A stretch of 64,000 nucleotides of DNA from Gymnorhina tibicen (GCA_013399875.1 VXAZ01002501.1:62257-126256), one strand, 5' to 3'. Positions 25,076-38,182 are shown, counted from the first letter of the stretch. Notes: generated by a model not told the origin, from the letters alone. A program made the numbers and translations.

Positions 25076-25201
25076 CCACGCAGTTTTTTCCGTTTGTAGT
25101 CAGTTCAAACCCAGCATTGCAAATGCACTGGAAGCTTCCCTCAGTGTTTACACACCGGCCATTTTTACAAAGAACACCATTCTGAACACACTCATCGATA
25201 T
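25076..25201 (-). CDS. FBN2: FBN2 exon: cbEGF4
   Basis: This 126-bp exon encodes [32 protein letters not shown] and GKNCV, a canonical six-cysteine calcium-binding EGF domain. Acceptor ccccttag|ATA, donor GTGG|gtaagg, phase 1 at both ends. Close to mammalian FBN2 cbEGF4. Confidence 0.97.
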
Positions 25202-25731
25202 CTAAGGGGAAGAAAAAACAAACCAAGCCAGACAAACAAAATCGCACACAAACGGAGAACTATGGTAAGATAAAAATGCATTTAGAAACAACTACTGCTT
25301 TGAAAGACATTGGCATGTCACTTAAATATTAATTCGAAAAAAATTCAAAAGTAAGTTAAGAATTTAGTCCCCTTGCATCAGGGAAAAACATTATTTTTAC
25401 AGACATGTACAACAAATAATACATTTTGTGATGCTTTGCAATTCCTTCATGAACACCTTTGATAACCTACTCACACTTTCATCTGCATGCATACACAAAA
25501 AAGCACCTGTCGCTCCTTTTTTTTTTTTTTTTCCCCAGAACTCCTGTCTGGGAAATTCCCTGGATGGATATTCCAGAATAATGGATAAATATTAAAAGAC
25601 AACAACAGAACAAACGAGCCAAATAATGTAACATTGGGATTTACTGAAATTGCACTCCTATTTTTTAAATTCAAACAGAGTCTGATGCAAGGGGTCAGAA
25701 CATGCCAGCAGACATAAGGCAGTTTTCTTAC
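25202..25731 (-). other. FBN2 intron between cbEGF3 and cbEGF4
   Basis: 530 bp with one long T run on the plus strand (about 25517-25532); no other feature. Confidence 0.85.
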
Positions 25732-25851
25732 CAATGCAGGCTTGCTTGGTAGGAGTTCTGTGGAAACCTGCGTGGCACTTGCAGTAATAGGAACCAGGTG
25801 TGTTGACACAGTCCCCGTTGGAGCAGGGGTTTGATGTGCACTCATCAACAT
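25732..25851 (-). CDS. FBN2: FBN2 exon: cbEGF3
   Basis: This 120-bp exon (40 codons) encodes [28 protein letters not shown] and KQACI. The calcium consensus DVDE, the Asn and the aromatic residue are all present. The spacing between Cys1 and Cys2 is short (SNPC type). Acceptor gccagcag|ATG, donor ATTG|gtaaga. It starts the run cbEGF3-6, four exons clustered within 2.7 kb. Confidence 0.97.
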
Positions 25852-28800
25852 CTGCTGGCAGCACAGAGAAGCATTAGTGACTTCATAACATCTACAACAT
25901 TCATTTCTTCCCCAGGTCTGGAAGCTTCTAAGTGAAAAAAAAAGGTAATGAACAGCCAAATGCTAAATACCAAAGCCTGCTCTTGGTGCAAAATCACTGC
26001 TTTGCTAAGAACACAGGGCTGTTCTTAGCTCAGCTAGGCAGGCATTTTTAAGAAGTGGCTCTGCATCATTTGTAAGCATCTTGAGGGACAACAGGAAAAA
26101 ATCTGCTTGAGGATTTTGAGACCTGGTGGTTGCCTAGTGAAAGTGAACAAGACTTAATACAAAAGAGTTTCATTTAACTCAATGACCATTTGTGCTCCTT
26201 CGGAATAAAACCAATACTAATCAAAACTGGCATAATTTAAAACGAGAGCAAATCACAGCATACAAAAACTACCCCTACTATGTTACACGTTTATTGTTAA
26301 AACATGAGGAGGGGCCACCCGCCAGCAGGAGGGATTCCTAATGAGACCACAGTCTGTGCACCACATCTCACTTACTTATGCCCCACTGCATCCTCAACCC
26401 CAGTCTTTGCACTGAGTGACACCAGATTTAATCCAACCCTTTTCTATAAGGTACCTTACTCTCCTTTACGAAGGTTTTTGTTATTTGGGTGCAACCAAAC
26501 CCATTTTAACCAATTTAAATGTTAGTTAACTGCTCAGAAATAACTCTTATTTGACATGGGGCTCTGAAAACTTTAACAGTTCCTTTCAAGAGCCCTTCCC
26601 AAATTTGGTGCCCAGTAGTTAACAGTGACTCAGATGTGTCTTTGGCTCACGACAGCTATTCCCAAATCTAAAATAATGTCGATTTTTCTCCCCATTACAT
26701 TTCCATAAACCCTCCAGGATCTTTGCCCACTGTAATCCAGAGAACAGAGTGGGTGTATCCCACGGGTCGGGCAGGGCAGGATTGCTGACTCAGTCCCCCC
26801 TGCAGCTCCTAGAGGATGACCTAAGCAGCTACTCTCTGCTACAGCTCAATTTACAGATTACAAATGGACCCCTTGATGGAATCCCTGATTTCTTTATCAG
26901 CAACTTTTGCTAATTTGACTTTTTCCTCCAGCTAGGCCCTTCATGTAATTTACAATGAATTTGTAGTTACTCATCTCTTCATTTAGGCAGGCTTTTAACA
27001 CCACAAAGCCATATGCAGGAGTTTCTGGCATCTGGCTGAAAGCTGCCATAAGAAGTTCTGAACCCACTGCTGGTCAGTTCCTAACAATGATGATTTTCCC
27101 ATGCATCTCACAATGCATGCTTCCAGAAACACCAGGAAAATTGCAGGGCAATTTTTGTGATCATTTCCACTCACCCCTTATGAAATCTGGTTCTAGAACT
27201 TAGCTTATTACATCTTGAGAATACCAGGGTGAAATAAGAAATTAAACTCACAAGAATATTTATGTTAAATAAATGCATACTACTAGAACGTGCTCTTCCA
27301 TTAATAACTTCACTATAGAAGATGGCAAAAGGTTGGCTTTGTTCTAATTTAATCATAAATAAGACCACGTATTTAACAGGAATTACTGTGTTGATGAACA
27401 CAAAGTTTAAACTGAGAGCATCGATGTACATAACAGAGAGATCTGTGTTTACACAGGTCACTGATAAAATGGCCTGGTTTACACCACTCTTGGTGCCCAG
27501 ACACAATCTGTGTAAACAGTTAAATGAATAAAGGGAAAGCAAATGGAAGAATCAAACACCTCCCCTCACACGTAATTAGCTCATTCACATTTGCATACCC
27601 GCTGATTGCACCACCACTGCAGTAAAACGTCAAGAATTGAAACAAGATAAAGCAAAGGGGAATTCAGGATGGTAAATACAGAGATAACTGCACCTTTACA
27701 TGCCAGTCTGTGTCACTGTAGTAGTTCCCTGCTCTCAAGTTTCTCTGCCATGCCTGGCTGCTGGGATGCCCTTTTTTCATGAGCGGGGGGGATTTCTCAT
27801 GAGAGGTGATTTTTCCTCAGTGCTCAGCTGATGTGGGAAGGGGTCAAGGAGGGTTGCACATTACCCCTTCAGAACAAAGTCCTCAGCTACCAAGAGAACA
27901 TCGAACTCTGAATCACATCTTGACAAGAATTTTTTGTCAAGTGCCCTAAATCAAATGACTTTACAGTATATATCTCTTTCTTTATTATAAGGGAGGGCAG
28001 AGGGAACTTATAAATACTAGATACAACACTCATCTATTTTGTTTAGTTTTCCCATAGAGACTGAGATTTAGGACCTTCTCTATTACAGGCTTCAACTTGC
28101 TTCAAAAAAAGCCCATGTTCATGCTAGAAAGGATCTCTCTGTAAGTGTATAAATTTTACAGCAGGAATGCAGAGCTCCTCTATGAAACAGCTGGCTTAAG
28201 CTTTGAAAATCCTTCCAAAATCCATGTGCATCACATGACTTCCACATGAAATATGCATCTTAAGATGCTCTTATTTTTATAAGCTCTTGATAACTGAGGG
28301 AAATGGCAAATGTATGTTAATATAAAGGAGTTGTTGGCTTTGAGTTTGCATTGAAAGCATGCATATTCCAGCAGTATAAACAGGAAACATCTGAGACAGA
28401 GATATTTAACCCATTTATTCTGTCTCCCAGCACACCCTCTTCAACGTCAAATATTTCTCTTTCAGCACTTGCCTCACACGTATCTCCACTTTTCTGTTGT
28501 TCATCTCTAACAATTGTCAGAACTCTCTTAGGCACAGTAGGAAACTTCCAAAACCCCCCTTAAAAGCCTTACTGCAATGAGTCTGGAGATAAATTTTAAC
28601 AAAATTTTAAATAGGGATATTTGTATTGATAAGACAACTAAAATTCAACACAGCACAGCTACGAGTTTGCTGCCACTTCCTTTAAAGTCTCTACAGATTT
28701 ATCCAGAGTTTTTATAAACAGAAATGAATAAGGGAAGGTAATAAACTTAAAGCTGTCTGTCATTTTGGAGAAAAGGACTGACCATTCAGAGTCAGATCAC

Positions 28801-31621
28801 CCGGGACACTCGTGGTCCTTGGCTCATCAGCCATGTTCTGTTGTGAAAACAGCATAATGCAAGTTTAGGTCAGAGAACAATAAGTAAAACCATAATTTTT
28901 TGGTTTGGCAGGATTAATCTTGAAATACGACTTTCATTTAAGTCTATAGAAAAATATGTAACCATTTCTGGATCCTTAATTTATTGCTTTGGGAGCAGGC
29001 AGACAGAGAGGTACAGAAATAGTGTTCATTTATGTGCCATTGACCTAGGCCATACAGTGAACTATTTCCAATGCCCCAAGACTGTTCTTTCAGTAATAAG
29101 ATAAATATTCAAATTAGATTCAAGCAAGCCTTTAAATTCATTTAATATGTATCAGCACACACATGAAATCCTTGCAGTTAAGTTCCTGCCTATATTTCCA
29201 AGAAACTTCCTGTGTAATTTGCAGCAACTACTATTCACAAATCCCAAATTCAGTGTGGCACTTCTTTATAATACAATTAGAAAATAACAGTGAAACAAAG
29301 CTGTGTTATTTATAGAGGTCACAGAGTTATTTGTAATTCAGAGAGTTCACTCTCTTATAAAACATCTTCTGAATTCAAGCAGCTACTCAAAAGGCAAACC
29401 ACTGCAGAGCTGAAATTAGTAATGACTGATTCATCTCATGCAGGAAAAAAAGGACAAAATGACACTTAAACTTTTTTTAAACCGTTTTGGGGGTCTTTTC
29501 CCATTCTTTCAATGTGGGACGGTACTGTAGCTGGCACTGCACCTTCTGCTTTTATTAAACCAGTTGAAATTTTTGTTTTGGTCCCAGTGCATCCAAAATT
29601 GTCTCTGTTTTCAGTCTACTCTTTCATGGTGAGGTAAGCATTGCAAAATAAAGATTAAGTTCCTTAAGTGAATACACTTTTTTACTGGGCACATACCTGT
29701 ATGCTTGAGAATTAAACAGGTCAACAGTTTTTTTTTTCCCATACAGCTATCAACCTAACCTCACAGTTTTCAGGCATTTGGACCCCAAATTGAAAATTAG
29801 GTACAACTTCACTGTTGTAGAAGTGCCTGGAGTAGAAGGGGAACTGCCAGGCAAGGGGCCTGCAGGGTGGCCCCACAGGAGAGACAGGGACAGACTGCCA
29901 GCCACATTATCAAGAACACAGTATATTTTTATGTCAGTCAATTTCAGCACCCAGACACCTAAAGCTGATGGGCCTTTTAAACAACAGACTGTTGTCCTAC
30001 TCCAATAACAACTGAAAACCAAAAAAAATTTAAGTTCATCCAGCTCCACTTGCTGCAACAAACATCTGTGTGCTTCAGGTGTTATTTTCAACTTGACTCC
30101 CCAAGTGACAAAAACAGGAATACAAGATGTGAGCTAGATTTCAACAAGACAAGATAGTCCAACACACCAGATAGTCCTTGAGTGTTTAGGTCAACCAGAG
30201 TTAAAAATATTACTGATTTCAGTGATGCAAAATTTAGTGCTGTAACAAATGAGCCAGGGTTCTCCATGCACTATAAAGGAAGTACAGCCATGCGAGACAG
30301 ACATCACAAAACTCCTCCTCCCCACTCACAACGCGATTACAGCTCCTGAGGCCCAAGGATGCAGCAAGAGATTAAGCCTCTTGAATTTCCCAGTCAGAAA
30401 TCAGAGGTGCAGAAAACTCTCACCCAAATAAAAAAGCTGAAAAACTCAGCCTTGCTGTGTCATAAAGGGCGATTTGGAAGAATTGTAACAATCTTCAAGC
30501 ACAAAAAAAAAGAGAAACGAAGAAGGTACTGAACTGCTTTCCTTGTATAGCGAGGATAAGACAAGAAATAATAAGCTAAATTTTTTTGCAAAATATAGTG
30601 TTTAAATTAGATGTTCTGGATATTTGACGATGGGAGCAGTACCAACTTCTTGGGAAAATTGAGAGGTGGAATCCCTGTCAACTGAGTTTTGTTAAGATAA
30701 GGGTGTACAGTGGCCAGAAATGGTGTAGGTACAACCTCTCTGATGCAAGAGAAAGGCCAAGTTAGAGGGGACCTGCAATCCACAGACACACTATAAACTG
30801 ATTCTAAAACCAGAGTTTCTGTGAGGCAAGCCGATTGCTAACAAGCTCTTGTATGGTATTTTTAATTCACAGATCTCAAATCTCTTTATAAAGGCTCAGT
30901 AAGCAAAGGTTCAATTCGAAATATAACTAGAACTTTTTATTTAGGATCCTATGCATTAATTAAGCTGTATCCTGCACAGGGGCTTCTTCTCCTCACGACT
31001 ACCCCACAAGAATCCCCAAATCTTGTATTTTCTCTGAAATAACTGATGAGTTTTTGACAATGCAAGAGTGAAGTTCACAGTAATTGCATAAAAGTCCAGA
31101 ATCCCAAATTCAGTTCTTGTTATATAAAGTCAGCATTCTGTATTTTCATATGAAATGCAAATTTAACCAGAAGTTAGTTAATGCAATCTTTAAATTATTT
31201 TATATCTTTCAAATTGTCATTAATCCTTATGAAGAGGCAAAACATAAATTCTACCCTTCATCATCTTGATCATAACAATACTACATCCCAAAAGTGGAGC
31301 TGTGTGAGCATAACAAAAGAAGACGTGAAACAGAACTTACTTTACTGAATGTGACAAAAATGTGCAATAGCCTTCAAGTACAGGAATAGGAATACTCAAT
31401 GCTAATATTTGCAATTAAAGATTTTTTTTTTTCCCTTGGTAAGAAAACAGATAGCTCTCATAGATAATTTAAATTATACTAGTGCAACTAATAGCATGGT
31501 CTTTGCACTCTCTTTCTAAAGAGTAGTACCATTAAAATTAGTATGATTTCTTTTCTTTAAAAAACACCCAGATTTTAAGCAGGAGGATATTAGAATAATG
31601 GATTTTGAAACGTGCACTCAC
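25852..31621 (-). other. FBN2 intron between EGF4 and cbEGF3
   Basis: 5.8 kb, AT-rich. I could not place any gene or transposon. Open frames up to 123 codons on both strands show no domain signature. Confidence 0.75.
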
Positions 31622-31759
31622 CAATACAATCCCCATTTGCATCCTGCTTATATCCCATGTTGCATTCACATCTGTAACTAGAGGGGGTTGGTATACAACG
31701 TCCATTGAGACAAAGGTTGGGATGGTGCTTGCAGTTGTCTGTTGTCTGATTGAGTATTG
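31622..31759 (-). CDS. FBN2: FBN2 exon: EGF4 (non-calcium EGF after Gly-rich hinge)
   Basis: This 138-bp exon (46 codons) begins [17 protein letters not shown], runs through [17 protein letters not shown] and ends ANGDCI. It has the six EGF cysteines but no D-x-D-E calcium motif before Cys1, as in the equivalent EGF of FBN1 and FBN2. An N-glycosylation sequon, NQT, precedes the first cysteine. Acceptor ctattag|CA completes Thr; donor ATTG|gtgagt. Confidence 0.95.
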
Positions 31760-32584
31760 CTAATAGAAAAAGAATCAGAATGAGAGACAAATATTCAGAT
31801 TTTCAAATGAAAGTATGTATGATTATACTTGGCTTCAGAAAGGATGTTATCAGGTGCACAAATATATTAAAAAAATCTTTTTCAAAGCACTATCTGTTGA
31901 CATGACAGTAAACAACAACAAACAGCTCTTGGAAATAGAAACTGCATTAGGCAAACATTCTTAAATTGATTTACCATCTCTGTGTATACCGTAGTGAGAC
32001 TGTCAGTGAACTCACGGATAAACCACAATTTGTGTGAAAGCCAAAGCAATTTTTGGAGTACCTGTCTCAATAATACTCCTCGCATTTTACAATCTCTACG
32101 GTTGTGATCCCAGAGATGTGTTTACACATGTCATAAGCAATGCTTACATCCATGAGACTTCTGCCAGAAAATTATTCACCTTGGGTTTTCAGCCAAGCCA
32201 GTGTTTCTGCAGGATAAGTAGGTTTTACAGTTGGAAGAGATAATACAGAACACAGTTTATTTTAAACCCTGATGGTTTTTTGAAAACACTTAGAAATCTG
32301 GAGTTTTTAAAGTGCTGACAAAGACACCTCAGCAGGAACAACAGGGGCTCAGGGACTCTGTAACTGAAGTCAAGCGAAAACCTCTATATCTGAACTCTTG
32401 TCGAAAAAAGGGCTCCTGAACTTCCTAATGTACCAGCTGAGGCGTCTCAAATGTGCTTAAATGGCAAAGTCATTTTTAAGTGTCAAGAACACCATATCGT
32501 ATCCAGACTAAGCAGAAAAAATAGAGGAAAAATGAAAGGAATAGTGAAAAAAAGAGCGAAACAAGTCAGAATGCAAGCACTTAC
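31760..32584 (-). other. FBN2 intron between Gly-rich exon and EGF4
   Basis: 825 bp; no feature seen. Confidence 0.85.
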
Positions 32585-32818
32585 TCAGCCCTGTAATGAT
32601 TGGGCCACTGCCAGTGGGACTCTGACCACCTGCTCCTACCCCTGCTCTGCCCACACCTGGGGAGAATCCGTTGCTTCCTGGGATGGGAACGAACCCTGCT
32701 CCTCGTGGTCCGAAGCCATTGCCATTGCCCCCAGGAAGGAACCCATTCCCTCCCGCTCCGCCGCGCCGGGAGCCGCCTCTGGCAGGGGCACCGTCCACAC
32801 ACAGCCTGCGGTGTTCAT
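32585..32818 (-). CDS. FBN2: FBN2 exon: TB1 end plus Gly-rich segment
   Basis: This 234-bp exon encodes 78 residues. It opens with DEHRRLC, the last cysteine of TB1, and continues into a low-complexity glycine-rich stretch with [24 protein letters not shown] and VGAGGQ, ending GPIITGL. This Gly-rich linker distinguishes FBN2 from FBN1 (Pro-rich) and FBN3 (Pro/Gly-rich) and is thought to be a flexible hinge. The start of the linker carries four arginines (ARGGSRRGG), more basic than I remember for mammals. Acceptor tctgacag|ATG, donor CTGA|gtaagt, phase 1 (the split Thr codon finishes in the EGF4 exon). Confidence 0.95.
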
Positions 32819-33593
32819 CTGTCAGACAGGAGGGCACAGAGAGGCACAGACCAGGTCAGCCTTTCAAAGGCAGCTCAAAAGGAAGATACAGCTTTCCTGT
32901 GTGCTACAAAAACCAGGGTGGCATCTCCTCATCTCCCTGATGTCACGTGTTCCCTCTGCCACTCCGAAGCTCAGGCAGGTCCCTTGGTTGTGGCAGGTGT
33001 TGCTTGAGGAAGGACACTAGGAATAATAAAGAGGAACGCTGTAATTTACAAGTACTTGTTCAATAATTTGTTGAAACCTTCTTGCTGATGTGTTGACAGC
33101 AGCATGGTAACTTCTCTCGGAGATGCTGATAAAGAAAATACCTTTCACTAGGAATGTGGAGTATTGCTCCCTGAGCAGAGCTGAAAGAACAACTCAAAAA
33201 CTGATGCATTCTGGTTCAAAGTAGCCCAAAATGCAATGAACAAGAGAGCAGCTGTTCCTTTAAATCAAAATTAACTATGGACTCTGAGTCATTTACTCTT
33301 TGAGCCCGAGCACAAAATCTTTCCCATTTCCCAAAAACTATTTCCAAAGTCAATGAAAGGACATTAAAGAAACAAGTGCCAAACAATCATGGACCAAAAA
33401 GAAAAATGGTTAACAGATGGTAATATCAGTATTAAAAACACGGAAATGAATAATAATGCAATCCATTACCTTCTTTTTTTTTCTGTTTAGCCTACATTTT
33501 AAAGCAGTTTTAAACACTCCAGTGACTTCCATCCAAAGCAGAATGGACAGCAAGGAGGAGAAAATCAAACCAGCCAACCAACAAGGCACTCAC
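32819..33593 (-). other. FBN2 intron within TB1
   Basis: 775 bp; no feature beyond a short T-rich run near 33472-33482. Confidence 0.85.
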
Positions 33594-33746
33594 CGGATCC
33601 TCTGACAGGACACACCTCCGGGACAGAGCCACTGGCCCAGCACTGGCCGGACTCACAGCAGCACTGCCTTCTGGTGAACCTCCCAGGCAGCTCCTGTGCA
33701 CAGCGGCCACTCACAGTGCTGGAGAAACAGGTGCTTGTTCTCTGAT
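33594..33746 (-). CDS. FBN2: FBN2 exon: TB1 domain, first part
   Basis: This 153-bp exon encodes 51 residues. It starts [10 protein letters not shown], contains the diagnostic TB triple cysteine (RRQCCCES), then GQCW and EVCPVRGS. With the final cysteine (RRLC) in the next exon it completes the eight cysteines of a TGF-beta-binding-protein-like domain. Acceptor cgccag|ATCAG, donor TCCG|gtgagt. TB1 has no RGD. The region is GC-rich compared with the flanking introns. Confidence 0.96.
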
Positions 33747-34815
33747 CTGGCGGTTAATTTAAAAACAAAAACTAAAAATAGAGACACGAGCTCTCAAAGC
33801 TACCTTCCCTTGTTCACCTGATGTAAGGATGGAAATGCTTTACAAGTTGTAGCAAAAAAACAAAACCGAGACCAAACAAACAAAACAAACCCCCCCCCNT
33901 ATTCCACATTGGATTTACTGCAGGATCACACAGATGCTGTGGCATTAGTCTTGCATTAATCCACCGTTCAATCTTAAGGTCTGCTCAATCTAACAGCAAA
34001 TAGGGATGACATACAAATAAAAAACAATACATATGTATAAAGCAATACAAATAAAAACTAGATACATATATATAAAAACCCTATTATGGCAAAACCCGAG
34101 ATACTTCATGTATCTCGTGTGTAGCAACAGCAACGTCAGTAAATTCACGTAATGAACTTTTCTTTCATTTAGATGTGTCTGACTGAATAAATGTTATTCA
34201 GTCAGCTCTGTTCTGTAGACTGAAAGTACAACAGTACTTTTAGTAGTGCCATGTGAACACTACTCTCCTTCAAGGACAGATGATCTCTTATCATCACAGT
34301 CCTGAATGCTGACTAGAAGCAAAGCTCAATTAATTTGAAAATACATGGTGCTAATTACAGTAACTGAGCACATCCTGATAGTTTATTTGAAAGCAAATAT
34401 TCATCTTAAACTAGGAAGGATAAGATACTTTGTATTAAGGTTTACATTCTTCACTTTTCTCCTAAGTAAATGAGAAATTGAACTTCAAGAGCTATGAATT
34501 ATACTGTAATATGACACAGCACAAGAACTTTCAGACACATTTTCTTTGTAACAGAAGGACCTGCCCTTTGCAGACTAGGGCATGCGATTTTTCTGCAGCC
34601 TGTTTTGGGAGCTGACTTTAAAAATCAAGTTGTAAAATATGCCAAAATCCATATAAATTCTGATCATATTGGAAATCAGAGGTTTTCAGTATTCCTGAGC
34701 CTAGCCACAATGTATTTGAAGATGGCACTCCTCAGATGAACCTGAATAACAGAAGGTGTCTACATTGTTTAAAAATTATTAATTCAAAATCACTTGTACA
34801 TCTTGTGCTGCTACT

Positions 34816-34859
34816 GGCTTACATCATCATTTATCTGGGCTTACATCATCATTTATCTG
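34816..34859. repeat. Perfect 22-bp tandem duplication
   Basis: Two adjacent identical copies of a 22-bp unit beginning GGCTTACATCATC, at 34816-34837 and 34838-34859, with no mismatch. Confidence 0.95.
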
Positions 34860-35271
34860 CAATTCAGAAATCCCTTCAGAATCCCTTCCCCAACATGGGA
34901 ACAGAGAGCTTTGAGATATCTGAAATAAGAAGAACCACATGAGACCTGAAAAAATACATTACTGTTAGCAACTGTTACTGTAAAGGTTTTTTACACGTCA
35001 TATGCAGTATTTATACTTAATTGATCAGAATGGTTTATATCACATACTTGACAAATGCTCGTCTATATAAGAAACCACCACATGTGGAAATAAGCACCAT
35101 GGGTTTTTATAATGTAGGGATAGCTATTAAACAAACTGTCCTGTGAAAGATGCAGTCTGTTGAAGTCCAACACTTGGTTTGCTTCATTATCTGTTTCTGA
35201 TAAATTAGTGGCACACCAGCATTTGCTACTTAATGCCTTTTGAGTATACTTTTGTGCCTTATGTTGATCTC

Positions 35272-35318
35272 TAATTAATTAAATTAATTAATTTAATTAA
35301 TTAACTAATTTAATTAAT
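35272..35318. repeat. AATT/TTAA palindromic simple repeat
   Basis: Reiterated TTAATTAA units over about 47 bp, self-complementary and able to extrude as a cruciform. It lies about 200 bp downstream of the TB1-side intron middle and 195 bp before the cbEGF2 exon end. Confidence 0.9.
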
Positions 35319-35512
35319 CTGTCTGAGAATAGACTTGAAGCAACAAGTAGGGATAAATGTTTGCTGCTTTAGAACCAAAGCGAGCTTAACTTTTGGGCTC
35401 ATCAGATGCACATTCGAGAAAAAAAAACACAATTAACAATTCCTACGTTTGCCTGGACAACAGAGTGAGGCCCTGGGGCAGGGTGGAAGTGCCAGATGGT
35501 TGGAGCACCTAC

Positions 35513-35638
35513 CTGGAGCACACGATCCATCCATAGATGTGACATAACCCCGTGGGCAGATGCAGAAATAACTTCCCACAGTGTTGGAGCAAACGCCACC
35601 CTCACAAATTCCTGGGATGATGCTGCATTCATCAATAT
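35513..35638 (-). CDS. FBN2: FBN2 exon: cbEGF2
   Basis: This 126-bp exon encodes [28 protein letters not shown] and ends TSMDGSCAP before the split codon. Six cysteines are present. The last one sits one residue earlier than I expect for the family: SCAPD, where mammalian FBN2 reads SRCID as I recall it. The total length is unchanged, but the linker from Cys6 to TB1 becomes one residue longer. Acceptor gggaag|ATATT, donor CCAG|gtaggt. Confidence 0.95.
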
Positions 35639-38182
35639 CTTCCCAAAAAGGAAAGGACATAGGATAATTAGCAGAGCACTTGTACAGACTGCATTAAAAA
35701 GAGGGAAAGAGCTTTTCTGAAATGAATTTGTTACTCAACTCAGGCTGAATAAAATATTGCTGGTACTTGCATACTGAAAATAGTTTTGTTTGCCACCTGT
35801 TGGAGGTTTTCCTTATACATGCACTGGGTGCAACACTTCAAGTCACAGAGTAGATGAGAGCAGGCTGAGATTTCCTCTGAATGACACAGAGTGACACCTC
35901 TGAGAAGCACAGAACAGCTACAGTGGAACACCAAAACACACATCCTGCTTTCAGGCTGAAGGGAGAAGGATGGTACAGCAGCCAGCCAGGACACTCCGGG
36001 CTTCCTGTGACCACACAAATACTGCTCATGAGATCTGACTGCTTTCTGGCCCCCTAACGTTCCAACTGTAAGAAAAAATTTTGGTCAAGCCCTTCAAATG
36101 CAAACAAACTTTTTGATCCATTCAAATATTTCTGCTAACTGAAAGCAGTGGTCTCACCTGAAGACCGAGGCAATTTTGTGTGTAAATATGTATAAAGTGA
36201 GATGTCACCAGGCTGATAAATGAGCTGCCAAATTCCAAACCAGTGGTCCAACAGTGCAAAGCCCATTTAGAGCAGTGAGGAGTGGAGTTTGTAGCTGGCA
36301 AGTGAAAGGCAGATGAAGGAAGTTTTTCACCACCTCTGCAAAGCTGCAGGATGCAGACCATCCTTCCCAACTGGCTACATGCACAGGAGTTTAACTCTGT
36401 CTAGGGCTCTTGTCCAAGAATGACAGGAAGCTGGGAAGGGAAAAAGGTACCTTCCTGAAATCTAGGCAGTGATCAGAGTGGAAGGAAGACTCCACGGTGT
36501 TCTGCATGTGGAGAGAAAAACCAATTAACATGGAGAACCCTTGTGGAAGAATAATTTATTTAACTTACTGGAGCAATACCGAGTAATTAGATTTTCTGTT
36601 TCACTGGTTTTTGAGCCAAATCCCTGTCTCTCCTTCCCCCTCCCCAGTTCTTGCATGTGCAAATTATTTTGAAATATCTCTATTACCTCTGACTGGAAAT
36701 TCTGAGACTTCAGCTCAGGAAGGGTTATTTTTAGTGGGGCTGATGGAAAAAAGTTACTCATTTCCTTCCCTTCCCCCCTCCAAAATACATAAATCAATGG
36801 TCTCTGGGGAAATGCTCTGAAGATAAGTAAGAGGAGATGCTGTTTTAAGGGTGAAGACTGGTGGCATGAATTGTTCCAGTGCCGCACACAAGATGGGACA
36901 GCCAGTCTCAGTGTGAGAAACAATTTAAATGTGTGACAAAAATTTTGCAGATTTATTGCCCAGTGAGTTTCTGCCAAAAAGACCCAGCCTGGCTACCTGC
37001 AATTCAGAATTCATGGCTTTTACTGCTAGGGAAAGCAGGGTTTTATAAATAAGTTACAAGTTACAAGTACCACAAATGGGGCTCTCAACTGCCGAATTCT
37101 GGGAAAGGGTTCCTTGAAAATAGTTTTAGTCTAGAAAATAATATTAGAAAGTAGTAATACTTCGCAGGACCAAGTCTGAACAGCACACAGTCTAATGAAA
37201 TTATACATTGAAGCGGGAAAAACTGAAATAGAACTATTCCTTTTAAAGGATTCTTTCCATTTTGGTGCCACTTTTTCTCTTTTTTTTTTTTAGAGCATTA
37301 GAGGAGTTAGCCTGCTTCATACAGTCCTAACCTTTTGATGTTAACACTACATAGCAACATATTTTTTCAGAAAAGCATCAGAGGCATCCTACCTCCTAGA
37401 AAATCTTTGATTGTAAAGGGTGTCATAACTAACTACTTTTATTCAACGAGTATGATGTATTTTCTGTTTGAGAAGAGTTAGTAGAACACATTTATTAGAT
37501 CCCTGGAATAAGCATAACTGAAAGCATAACTGAAAGTTTCTCTCTCTTCTCAGTTTTTCTACATTTAATTCATCTCTGAATAACCCAAAAATGTATGTTC
37601 CTTTAACTCTGGGAGATAATAACATCCTAAAAATGAACAGCACTTCATTCCTAAAAGCTCAATATATCGTGGATCAACTTTTAGGCAAAAAAAAGTGAAG
37701 GGTTTGAGGGTTTCTTTTGTTTACACCAGATTGGTGCACTGGATTTCTGGAATTTGGTACGATCCCTGTAATGGCCTTCCCAAAATTTTTTTCAGCTCTG
37801 TGCCCATTACGGCTCATGGAGCTCATGTGCCTTGACTCCTTCCATGACTTCCCTAGTAATGGAAGGAGTTGTCCTGACTACTGCAGGAAGTTTGAAAATC
37901 AGGAATACTGAAAAAATTTTAGATAAAATCACCCATGTGGAGCCTCGAGCCTGGGATAATTTTAAAGTTCATTTTTCCCCAAACAGTCTAAGCTACTGAG
38001 TTACATTTCTACACGTGAGGGCACACACGCAGAGTTACACATGCAAACTGGGCTCATGCACATTGGAAATCCTTTTAACCCTCTTTACTGATAGGCAATC
38101 ACCAATAACTTCTGAATGGTTCTGTAGTCTAAGGCTCAAAACAATCCAGTAAGCCAAATACATGCCTTTTGACTAATGCTTT

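Larger units (their letters stand above)
33747..35512 (-). other. FBN2 intron between cbEGF2 and TB1
   Basis: 1.8 kb. It contains a C run ending in a single N (33890-33899), a perfect 22-bp tandem duplication and an AT palindromic repeat (listed separately). Confidence 0.85.

Noticed and set aside
32451..33020. Plus-strand open frames (up to 189 codons) across the Gly-rich exon
   Set aside because: They are antisense shadows of a GC-rich coding exon; the minus strand gives the fibrillin sequence with splice sites.
33510..33710. Minus-strand frame over the TB1 exon (66 codons)
   Set aside because: It is in the wrong frame and has no TB pattern. The correct frame gives the CCC motif and phase-1 splice sites.
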